A stretch of 16,854 nt of DNA from NCBI GenBank assembly GCA_002414665.1, contig DIAF01000038.1:156599-173452 (forward strand), written 5' to 3'. Under the pieces are notes generated by a model. It was not told where the DNA came from. It searched no databases and was given only the letters and a program-made list of their open reading frames with translations. This document shows, one piece after another, positions 6,931 to 13,503 of this stretch. The translations under genes and the position numbers were made by a program. The stretch's first letter is position 1. Each line of letters starts with the position of its first letter. This stretch comes from Halieaceae bacterium UBA5085 (GTDB taxonomy: Bacteria; Pseudomonadota; Gammaproteobacteria; Pseudomonadales; Halieaceae).

Positions 6931-9435
6931 TCAGTACTCGTAGGTAATGTCCAGACCGTAGGTACGCGGCGGACCGTACTCTTCTGTCGTCAAGCCCAGA
7001 CCACCGAAGTTGATGGCGAACGTTGGATAGTCGTCATCGGTGAGGTTACGACCCCACAGAGCAACCGACATCATACCATCACCGACCTTTATGCTCTCGA
7101 GGCTCAAGCGCGCATCAACCAGTGTACGTTCGTCCATAATCGCGTGATCATAGATAACCGGCTGTCCACTGACGTTGGCAGTCCACAGTGCAGACTCATA
7201 CCACTCATCCTGCCAATTCACCTGTACATAACCGCGGATGTCGCCAAAAGACGTGCGGGCGAATACGTAGTCGGCTGAAGCATTGATCTGATTGTCCGGA
7301 AAGCCGCGCTTGGCTGCGTCCTTGGTCTCTACACACGTGCCACCGGTACCACAGAGTTCCGGAAACTTCTCGAAGTCGCCGGTGACATATGAGTACGCTA
7401 TGCTGAGTATCAAATCTTCTGCAGGCGCGACCTGAAGTTCCAGCTCGCCACCCCAACGGTCCGCCTCACCGGCATTGGTAATCACGCTGGTTGCCTGACC
7501 ACCATCGGTCTTGATCTGGCTTACTTGCAGGTCTTCATACACATACGTGTAAAGGGAGCCATTGATGCGCAGCCGGTTGTCCCACCAGTCGCTCTTCAGG
7601 CCCAGCTCCCACTGTTCCATGGTCTCTTCGTCGTAAGCGTTATCAAAGACCTCGCCGTTGAAACCACCACTGCGGTAGCCGGTCGCATAGCGTACAAAAC
7701 CGTTCACATCATCGGTAAACTGGTACGCGGCTGTAAGGTTACCGCTGACATTTGAGAAATCCTCCTCGCGGCTTGTCGACCGTGCAGGAGTTACGCCGAA
7801 GGGTGTAACGACTTCCGAGTAATCGTAGAAAATATCCTTGGTTTCCTCGGTATACCGGATGCCGGCCGTCAACGAGAGGCGGTCACCAAGTGCATCAGGG
7901 CGCCACGTTGCCTGTGTGAACACTGCAATCGAATCCGTCGAGTTCTCATAGTACTGCGTGCCGGCGCCCGCCAGCGGTGCGCTGAAAACAGCAGCGCGAT
8001 CGTAGACACCTTCGTCCTCGAAATAGTAAAGACCCAACACGTAATCAACACGGTCAGTTGCACCGATGATGTTAAATTCCTGCGATGTCTGGTCGTACTG
8101 AGAGAGTGTGTCCTGTTTGGAGTGGTTCACTCCCAGGCTGTCGATTCCAGCCCACAGGCCATCCACAAAGGGATAGGAAAAACCTGAAGAGGGGCCATAC
8201 AACTGGGCAAGTGTAAGGTGCACCAAGTCCGAGTATGTGCCGATGCCATTTTCATCCAGAGTACTGTCGATATTCTCGAGGTCGCCAAACACATAGGTCT
8301 GCAACTCGCGATACGCAGTAATGGATCGCAGAGTAACATCGCCAAGTGCACCAACTTCACCGAGCTCCCAGTTCAGGGTTAGAGTGTGGCCTTCAACTTC
8401 ATTGTCAGAACGGGGCGTGAAGTCGGAGGCAGCGGCGTCAACGCGCCCCTGGCCATCAGCCGCAATACCCTGGTATACCGCAATGGTTTCCTGCAGGGAG
8501 GGAATCCAGCGAGAAGCAATACGAGGGTCGCTGCCTGGAATTGTGGCCCAGAACTGGGCGCCCTGCAGGACACCCTGCATGGCGGAGATACGGTCCACGT
8601 TACCCGCCGGATCCAGTGCGGTGAATCCGGTAACTTTCTGCAGACCGCCCAGTTCGTCGAGATCACTCTTGTCATAACTGTAATCAACAGTCAGCGCGTC
8701 TGTTGGCTCCCACATCAGCGAGATGCGGTAGGCTTGACGATCTATGCTGTCATAGCCAGGGCCACCGTTCAGGCTGTCATACAGAGGATCGCGCTCGCGC
8801 GTCTGGAAACCGAAAGCCGCCGACAGTTTCCCGAGGCCTTCCCCTACTTCGCCCACCGAAGGGAGATCGGCATTTAACTTCAGCGCCTGCTCATCGTACT
8901 TGCCGAGCGTCCCCTTGACCCGGAAACCCAACTGACCCGTGGGCTTGCGTGAAATAAAGTTCACCGCGCCGGCAGTGGAGTTGCGGCCATACAGCGTGCC
9001 TTGTGGGCCACGCAGGACTTCCACACGCTCCAGCTCTGCAACATCCATCGCTGAGCCCTGCATTTTTCCGACGTACACGCCATCGAGATAGATCGCAACC
9101 GCGGGGTCCAGCGACAAATTGGCGGGGCTACCACCGGCAAAACCACGAATCGAAATGCTGCTTGCACCACGCGACCCGGGTGCGTTGAAGCCACTCAAAC
9201 CCGGGACCTGTCCAATCAGACCCTCAATATTCTCGATGCCACGCTGCTCAAGCGCGCCAGTTGTCAGCGCAGTGATGGAGATTGGTGTTTCCTGTGTGCT
9301 TTCTGCGCGTTTTTGCGCTGTCACGATAACTTCTTCCAGCGCGGTTACCTGGGCCTGCGATGCCATGCTCATACCGACGGCAATCGATGACAGGGCCAGA
9401 GCCAGCGGACGCGGGGCAAATCTGAACTTCTTCAT
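6931..9435 (-). CDS. TonB-dependent outer-membrane receptor
   Basis: An 834-residue TonB-dependent receptor that would import a ligand across the outer membrane using TonB-ExbBD energy. ATG at 9435 is chosen because it starts a signal peptide (MKKFRFAPRP..., cleavage near 28 after ASQAQ) and has AGAGGA 6-7 nt upstream; a longer frame to 9570 has no such signal. The TonB-box-like segment EEVIVTAQK is at 34-42. The plug spans about 45-165, with VPGL, SISIRGF, DGVYVGK, ERVEVLRGPQGTLYGRNSTAGAVNF. The barrel fills the rest and ends in an aromatic residue (TYEY), as outer-membrane barrels do. This plug style is common in the large receptor families of Halieaceae and sphingomonads, whose ligands include siderophores, glycans and hydrophobic compounds. 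No siderophore synthesis or reductase gene is nearby, so the ligand is open. Upstream is a TetR gene on the same strand, 234 bp away. Confidence 0.95.
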   Translation of the reverse strand: MKKFRFAPRPLALALSSIAVGMSMASQAQVTALEEVIVTAQKRAESTQETPISITALTTGALEQRGIENIEGLIGQVPGLSGFNAPGSRGASSISIRGFAGGSPANLSLDPAVAIYLDGVYVGKMQGSAMDVAELERVEVLRGPQGTLYGRNSTAGAVNFISRKPTGQLGFRVKGTLGKYDEQALKLNADLPSVGEVGEGLGKLSAAFGFQTRERDPLYDSLNGGPGYDSIDRQAYRISLMWEPTDALTVDYSYDKSDLDELGGLQKVTGFTALDPAGNVDRISAMQGVLQGAQFWATIPGSDPRIASRWIPSLQETIAVYQGIAADGQGRVDAAASDFTPRSDNEVEGHTLTLNWELGEVGALGDVTLRSITAYRELQTYVFGDLENIDSTLDENGIGTYSDLVHLTLAQLYGPSSGFSYPFVDGLWAGIDSLGVNHSKQDTLSQYDQTSQEFNIIGATDRVDYVLGLYYFEDEGVYDRAAVFSAPLAGAGTQYYENSTDSIAVFTQATWRPDALGDRLSLTAGIRYTEETKDIFYDYSEVVTPFGVTPARSTSREEDFSNVSGNLTAAYQFTDDVNGFVRYATGYRSGGFNGEVFDNAYDEETMEQWELGLKSDWWDNRLRINGSLYTYVYEDLQVSQIKTDGGQATSVITNAGEADRWGGELELQVAPAEDLILSIAYSYVTGDFEKFPELCGTGGTCVETKDAAKRGFPDNQINASADYVFARTSFGDIRGYVQVNWQDEWYESALWTANVSGQPVIYDHAIMDERTLVDARLSLESIKVGDGMMSVALWGRNLTDDDYPTFAINFGGLGLTTEEYGPPRTYGLDITYEY

Positions 9436-9469
9436 GGGGGATCCTCTCATGCGGATAGAACACTTATCA

Positions 9470-9493
9470 CTGCACTGCTCAGAGCGCGTGCAG
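9470..9493. promoter_or_regulatory. 24-bp imperfect dyad before the receptor gene
   Basis: CTGCAC-T-GCTC-A-GAGC-GC-GTGCAG combines outer 6-bp arms (9470-9475, 9488-9493) with inner 4-bp arms (9477-9480, 9482-9485). It lies 35-58 nt before the receptor start codon. The 1-nt centre makes a tight RNA hairpin unlikely, so a protein operator is the better reading, for example for the TetR product encoded just upstream. That link is inference. Confidence 0.35.
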
Positions 9494-9530
9494 GCATTTT
9501 TATCTCGGCAAAGTGTTGCCTGTAGACGAA

Positions 9531-9558
9531 CTAAAACCTTTCCACGGTCACGTTTTAG
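9531..9558. repeat. Short inverted repeat upstream of the receptor gene
   Basis: CTAAAAC (9531-9537) and GTTTTAG (9552-9558) are perfect 7-bp arms 14 bp apart, in the 234-bp gap between the TetR gene and the receptor. It could be a regulator half-site pair. I found no convincing -35/-10 pair in this gap. Confidence 0.25.
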
Positions 9559-9669
9559 ACGGCGGGCCAACTTTACACGGCGCAGCCCCTCCGGAACAGT
9601 GATGGATTACCAAAAAGTGACGGGATAGTGCAGATAGCAATACCAGCGGGACAGCGACCCGTGAGGCGA

Positions 9670-10311
9670 TCAGTTACTGGCGGGGACACCCTCTGCGCGC
9701 ACGGAAAATCCGGACCCGAGAAACGCGGCCGCCACCGAGAGCTCGGCTTCCACACTGTACTGGGGATCCGAGAGCCAGCTCAGCAGCCCGTACACATAGA
9801 TGCCGAGGATGTAGTGGGTTATGCGCTCCACACTGATATCGGACCGCACCTCGCCTCGCGCAAGGCCCTCCCGCAGCATGGTGCAAAAGCTCTCGTGTAA
9901 CAGCGGCCAACGGTGCTGGCCGATACTGAAGTTCGGATCGTCGTAGGCCCGCAGGGCGAGCAACAACAGCGCCCGTGTCAGCGTAGGGGTTCTGCGGGTC
10001 ATTTCGGCGCCGTAGGCAAAGAAGCGGGCCAACTGCTGCTCTGCCGTACCGCCTTCGGCACGAAACCGCTCGATGGCCGAGGAAAAACGCTCGTCGACGC
10101 CGGGGACCAGCGCCTGGAGGATAGCCAACTTGCTTGGGAAGTAATTGAACAGCGTCGGTTTGGATATGTCTGCCGCCTCAGCCAGCGCTTCGACTGTGAC
10201 CGCCTCGTAGCCGTGGCGCGTGAATAAACGCCGAGCCGCAAGCAGGATTCGTTCCCGCGTCTCACGCTTCTTGCGCTCGCGCCGCCCCTCGCCTTTACTG
10301 GCTGCACCCAT
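9670..10311 (-). CDS. TetR/AcrR-family transcriptional regulator (first of two)
   Basis: A 213-residue regulator. After a basic N-terminus (GRRERKKRETRERI, 9-22) comes the TetR DNA-binding domain: ILLAARRLFTRHGYEAVTVEALAEAADISKPTLFNYFPSKLAIL, about 22-65, with the hallmark 'TLFNYFPSK' after the recognition helix. The remaining helices (about 75-213) form the ligand and dimer domain, which diverges from any effector family I can name. The start ATG has only a weak AAGG close to it. It lies between the acyl-CoA dehydrogenase gene (94 bp upstream, same strand) and the receptor gene (234 bp downstream, same strand). It could repress itself and the receptor. The 8-bp palindrome TAACGTTA at 10353-10360, about 45 nt before its start, is a possible self-operator. 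Confidence 0.92.
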   Translation of the reverse strand: MGAASKGEGRRERKKRETRERILLAARRLFTRHGYEAVTVEALAEAADISKPTLFNYFPSKLAILQALVPGVDERFSSAIERFRAEGGTAEQQLARFFAYGAEMTRRTPTLTRALLLLALRAYDDPNFSIGQHRWPLLHESFCTMLREGLARGEVRSDISVERITHYILGIYVYGLLSWLSDPQYSVEAELSVAAAFLGSGFSVRAEGVPASN

Positions 10312-10404
10312 GACCTTAACTACCGTCTATTATTTTACCCTCTGGTGCAATGTAACGTTAAAGCCACCCTAATGCCACGCTTGCAGCAACAAAAACTTTC
10401 CCAT

Positions 10405-11580
10405 TCAACGGCTGTAAGCGCGCATATTCAGTCCAAATGCAGCCACCAGATCACGCATGAGTTCCACTACCCCCCCGCCGAAGGTGTTGATCTGGCACTT
10501 CCGGTACTCTTCCTCCAACTCGCCTGCCAATGCCGCGCCGGTGCTACCGCGACGCAACATACTCGCCGGCCCCATGGCATCCATCAGCAAGCGGTAGACT
10601 TCGATCAGGCCCTCAGTGCTGAACGCCTTCATCGCTGACGCATAGGCTACCTCCGGCTCGCCATGCTCCATACTCCAGGCCATGCGCCAGGTCATGAGTC
10701 GCATTGCCTCCAGCCTCGCGTAGCACTCGGCGAGCAGCCGCTGCACCGTGGCATCTTCGATCGGCCTGACGCCGGTGGTATCTGGCTCGCGAGCCCAGGC
10801 GAGCACGTCCTGATACAGACCATAGGCATAAATGCCAATAGCGGCCAAACCGACCCGTTCGTGATTGAGTTGCGAGGTAATCAGCTTCCAACCTCCGTTG
10901 AGCGAGCCGCAGATCATGTCATTGGGGCAGCGCACGTCGTTGTAGTAACTGATGTTCGTGCGGACGCCACCCACGGTGTGTATCGGGGCAAAGCTGAAGC
11001 CGGGCTGGTGGGCATCGACCATGAAGATACTGATGCCAGCGTGAGGGCGAGCAGCGTTTGCGTCGCTGCGCGCGGCAAGCCAGATATAGTCCGCGGCCTC
11101 CGCGCTGGAGGTGTAGACCTTGGTCCCGTTGATGACCCATTCATCACCCTCGGCGACGGCGGTGGTTTTCAATGCCGCGAGGTCCGAGCCCGCATCGGGC
11201 TCTGTATAGCCAATGGCAAAGTGAAGTTCACCCGCTGCTATCCTGGGCAGGAAGAAGTCTTTGTGCGCTTCGGAGCCGTGCGCCATGATAGCCGGAGCCA
11301 CCGTCGAAATGGTCACAAACGGCAGCGGCGCGCGGGCCAATTGCGCTTCTTCGAAGAAGATCATCTGGTCCATGGGACCGCGCCCCTGGCCACCGTACTC
11401 CTTGGGCCAGCCAAGGGCCAGCCAGCCATCCTTGCCAATCTGGCGGATCACCGACTTGTAGGCGTCGCCCCCTTCATTGCCGCGTGTCGCCTCGATGAGC
11501 TCGGGGGTCATCAACGACTGGAAATACTGCCGAAGCTCGCTGCGCAACGCTTGCTGCTCTGCCGTGTAGTCGATGTGCAC
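10405..11580 (-). CDS. Acyl-CoA dehydrogenase, FadE29/ChsE2-like catalytic subunit
   Basis: A 391-residue flavoprotein predicted to introduce an alpha,beta double bond into an acyl-CoA. The start is GTG at 11580: AGGAGG lies 7-8 nt upstream and the family N-terminus 'hIDYTAEQQALRSELRQYF' begins there, whereas the longer frame to 11751 crosses the promoter region. Signatures are FAIGYTEPDAGSDLAALKT (121-139, flavin/substrate loop), SYYNDVRCPNDM (211-222), QLNHERVGL (237-245) and INTFGGGVVELMRDL (364-378). The classic MCAD Glu position in the last motif is Gly. Glu241 in NHERVGL matches the alternative base position used by isovaleryl-CoA-dehydrogenase-like members and by the mycobacterial FadE29 type. 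Overall resemblance to FadE29 is strong from memory. That subunit works in a heterotetramer with a short partner, which here is probably the product of 12423-13463. Cytosolic. Confidence 0.9.
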   Translation of the reverse strand: MHIDYTAEQQALRSELRQYFQSLMTPELIEATRGNEGGDAYKSVIRQIGKDGWLALGWPKEYGGQGRGPMDQMIFFEEAQLARAPLPFVTISTVAPAIMAHGSEAHKDFFLPRIAAGELHFAIGYTEPDAGSDLAALKTTAVAEGDEWVINGTKVYTSSAEAADYIWLAARSDANAARPHAGISIFMVDAHQPGFSFAPIHTVGGVRTNISYYNDVRCPNDMICGSLNGGWKLITSQLNHERVGLAAIGIYAYGLYQDVLAWAREPDTTGVRPIEDATVQRLLAECYARLEAMRLMTWRMAWSMEHGEPEVAYASAMKAFSTEGLIEVYRLLMDAMGPASMLRRGSTGAALAGELEEEYRKCQINTFGGGVVELMRDLVAAFGLNMRAYSR

Positions 11581-11614
11581 GAACCTGCCTCCTGACCTCA
11601 GTGATGGTTGCAGG

Positions 11615-11643
11615 ATTATTATTGAATTTGGATTCAATATCAA
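11615..11643 (-). promoter_or_regulatory. Candidate promoter for the 391-residue acyl-CoA dehydrogenase
   Basis: On the minus strand: TTGATA (11643-11638, 5/6), a 17-bp spacer, AATAAT (11620-11615, 5/6). The start site would be near 11608, leaving a leader of about 28 nt with AGGAGG before the GTG. Both hexamers fall in or at the edge of the inverted repeat arms. Confidence 0.5.
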
Positions 11644-11650
11644 TAATAAT
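11622..11650 (+). promoter_or_regulatory. Candidate promoter for the TetR-led plus-strand operon
   Basis: TTGAAT (11622-11627, 4/6), a 17-bp spacer, AATAAT (11645-11650, 5/6). It is the mirror image of the minus-strand promoter through the same inverted repeat, so the two overlap almost fully. The start site would be near 11657, about 24 nt before the TetR ATG. Confidence 0.5.
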
Positions 11651-11680
11651 CCGCATTCAGTTCCCGAACGCGCGAAGATC

Positions 11681-12370
11681 ATGTCCACGAGCACCCGCCC
11701 GTCATCTACACCGCGACGCCCCAAGGGGGAGCTCGCGCGCGAACGGCTCAAAAGCGCGGCGATCGCCCTGCTCGACCGGGTCGGCTATCACCAGCTGCGC
11801 GTGAAAGACATTACGGGCGAGGCCGGCGTGGCCGCTGGCCTGTTCCATCACTACTACAGTGGGCTGGATGCGTTGATTGAGGAAATCCTCGAGGACCACA
11901 TTGCAGCCTTCGAAGCTACCGAGCACATAGAACGGGACGTCAGCAAAGGCGACTGGTTCAGCCGTCTGCGTTCACACTACCGGGTGGCAGTGCACGCGCA
12001 CGCGGCCCATCCCGGCATCATGCGCTGCATCGATCAGTTCTGTACCGATGATCCGGTTTTCCGGGCGCGCTGGCAGGCCTCCTACAACCGGCGGCTCAAA
12101 CTGCTCACCGCCGTGTTTCCCTACGTATTCCCGGAAAGCGACCTTAGCGAGCACGAGGTCAGCCTCGTTGTGCACGCATTGAGTGGAATTGGCCAGGACG
12201 TCTTGCGCGCCCGCTACGGTGAGCGCAATCCGGAGCTCCTGGCCCTCGGCCTGACAGAAGATGAACTTGCCGAGTGGCTGGCCGCCCTGTTCTATCGCGG
12301 GCTGTTTGCCTGCAACCCGCCAAGACGCGCCTTAAACTACGCCGACAAGATTCTTTCCATCAGGCGATGA
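11681..12370 (+). CDS. TetR/AcrR-family transcriptional regulator (second of two)
   Basis: A 229-residue regulator. ATG at 11681 is chosen over an in-frame upstream start at 11573, since that would place the promoter repeat inside the coding region and would begin inside the oppositely read gene. The ribosome site (GCGAAG) is weak. The DNA-binding domain is at about 18-65: ERLKSAAIALLDRVGYHQLR, then VKDITGEAGVAAGLFHHYYSG, with the unusual 'LFHHYYSGLDALI' in place of the commoner 'LYYHFxSKExL'. The C-terminal half is helical with several His and Trp residues and has no assigned ligand. It is the first gene of a probable operon with the short acyl-CoA dehydrogenase (52-bp gap), the ligase and the PQQ-type dehydrogenase. 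It probably controls both sides of the divergent promoter, perhaps releasing on an acyl-CoA; the ligand is inference by analogy with other TetR regulators of lipid catabolism. Confidence 0.9.
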   Translation: MSTSTRPSSTPRRPKGELARERLKSAAIALLDRVGYHQLRVKDITGEAGVAAGLFHHYYSGLDALIEEILEDHIAAFEATEHIERDVSKGDWFSRLRSHYRVAVHAHAAHPGIMRCIDQFCTDDPVFRARWQASYNRRLKLLTAVFPYVFPESDLSEHEVSLVVHALSGIGQDVLRARYGERNPELLALGLTEDELAEWLAALFYRGLFACNPPRRALNYADKILSIRR

Positions 12371-12422
12371 CATCCATCCCGGAAACACAGCGGCCCGGAC
12401 GCCGCACAACTGGAGACTCAGC

Positions 12423-13463
12423 ATGGACTTCTCATTGAGCGAAGATCAGGCCGCAATCGCGGAACTTGCCACACGGATTTTTCGCGATCAGGTCGATGAC
12501 GCGGCTCGCGTGCGCCATCAGGACAGCTTCGACCGCGATCTCTGGCACACCCTGGCGCGCTCTGGTCTTACCGGACTTGGCCTCTCGGAGGCCAACGGTG
12601 GCTCGGGCATGGGCTTCGTAGCCCAGTGCCTGGTGGCACAGGCACAGGGAGGTGTGCTGGCGCAGATTCCGCTGCCGGAAACCCTGCTGGCCGCCTACGC
12701 TCTGGAGCAAGGCGGTGTCGCTCGCGGTCTTGACACAGTCGCGGCGGGTGAGACCCACCTGACGCTGTGCCTCGCACCGGGGCTGCAGCTCGAGGGTGAC
12801 ACGCTGAACGGCACGCTCAGCCTTGTACCGTGGGCCGAAGGGGCCCTGTACATTGTTGCCTGCGCCAACGACAGGCTGGTTGCGTTCTCAGCAGATGAAG
12901 CAGAGCTGTCCATGACCGCACAGCGGGTCAGCAACGGTCGGCCCACGGCGCTGGTGCGAGTCAACCGCGCGCAAGCCATCGATCTGGGCGGCGGCGAACA
13001 AATCGCAGCGTTGCGCCAGCGCCAGGAAGTGATGACCGCCGCCCTGCAACTCGGCGTCGCCAGTGAAGCCCTCGCGCGAACCGCCGCCTATACCAGCGAG
13101 CGCAAGCAGTTCGGCAAGCCCCTGGCGGGCTTCCAGGCCGTGGCCCACCGAGCGGCAGACGGCTATATGGATATCGAAGCCCTGAGAGGTGTGGTTGACA
13201 GCGCCATGTGGCGCATTGAAGAAGGGCTGGACGCCGCACTGCAGGCGGGTGCCGCTCGCTGGTGGGCGGCAGAGACCTCACACCGGGTAGCGCATACCGC
13301 ACAGCACCTGCACGGCGGCATTGGCGCCGACATTGAGTACCCGATCCACCGCTTCTTTCTCTGGTCCAAACAGCTCGAGTTCGACCTCGGCGGCGCGGCC
13401 CATCAGTTGGCAGCCATGGGCCGCCATCTGGCCAGCAACCCGCATTCAGGCGTAACGTTGTGA
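12423..13463 (+). CDS. Short acyl-CoA dehydrogenase, FadE28/ChsE1-like partner subunit
   Basis: A 346-residue acyl-CoA dehydrogenase homologue, shorter than the usual 380-400. The N-terminal helical domain (MDFSLSEDQAAIAELATRIF) is normal. The central beta domain is reduced and lacks the YTEPxAGSD flavin/substrate motif present in the 391-residue neighbour. The C-terminal domain has SERKQFGKPLAGFQAVAH (225-242) and AQHLHGGIGADIEYPIHRFF (293-312), typical FAD and dimer contacts. Neither usual base position holds an aligned Glu: the MCAD-type site falls in RFFLWSKQLEF, and the Glu241-equivalent aligns by eye with Val203, with Glu202 one residue off. This fits the non-base subunit of a FadE28-FadE29-type alpha2beta2 enzyme. 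GGAG lies about 9 nt before the ATG. It precedes the ligase by 40 bp. Confidence 0.88.
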   Translation: MDFSLSEDQAAIAELATRIFRDQVDDAARVRHQDSFDRDLWHTLARSGLTGLGLSEANGGSGMGFVAQCLVAQAQGGVLAQIPLPETLLAAYALEQGGVARGLDTVAAGETHLTLCLAPGLQLEGDTLNGTLSLVPWAEGALYIVACANDRLVAFSADEAELSMTAQRVSNGRPTALVRVNRAQAIDLGGGEQIAALRQRQEVMTAALQLGVASEALARTAAYTSERKQFGKPLAGFQAVAHRAADGYMDIEALRGVVDSAMWRIEEGLDAALQAGAARWWAAETSHRVAHTAQHLHGGIGADIEYPIHRFFLWSKQLEFDLGGAAHQLAAMGRHLASNPHSGVTL

Positions 13464-13503
13464 TCCATACCTCGGCACACCCACCCCTACTCCGGAGCCC
13501 AGC

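Larger units (their letters stand above)
11613..11652. promoter_or_regulatory. 13-bp perfect inverted repeat, likely TetR operator
   Basis: GGATTATTATTGA (11613-11625) and TCAATAATAATCC (11640-11652) are perfect inverted arms with a 14-bp centre. A second, offset dyad ATTGAAT-TTGG-ATTCAAT (11621-11638) overlaps it. The whole lies in the 100-bp gap between the divergent acyl-CoA dehydrogenase (GTG at 11580) and TetR (ATG at 11681) genes and is conspicuously AT-rich in GC-rich surroundings. Position next to a divergent TetR gene makes it a strong operator candidate; binding is inferred. Confidence 0.65.

Noticed and set aside
9436..9570. 45-residue N-terminal extension of the TonB receptor
   Set aside because: The extension is basic and Cys-rich and would bury the signal peptide; ATG at 9435 has a well-placed AGAGGA.
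10663..11595. Open frame of 310 codons antisense to the 391-residue acyl-CoA dehydrogenase
   Set aside because: It is a shadow of a confidently identified gene; there is no family resemblance and no separate promoter or ribosome site of note.
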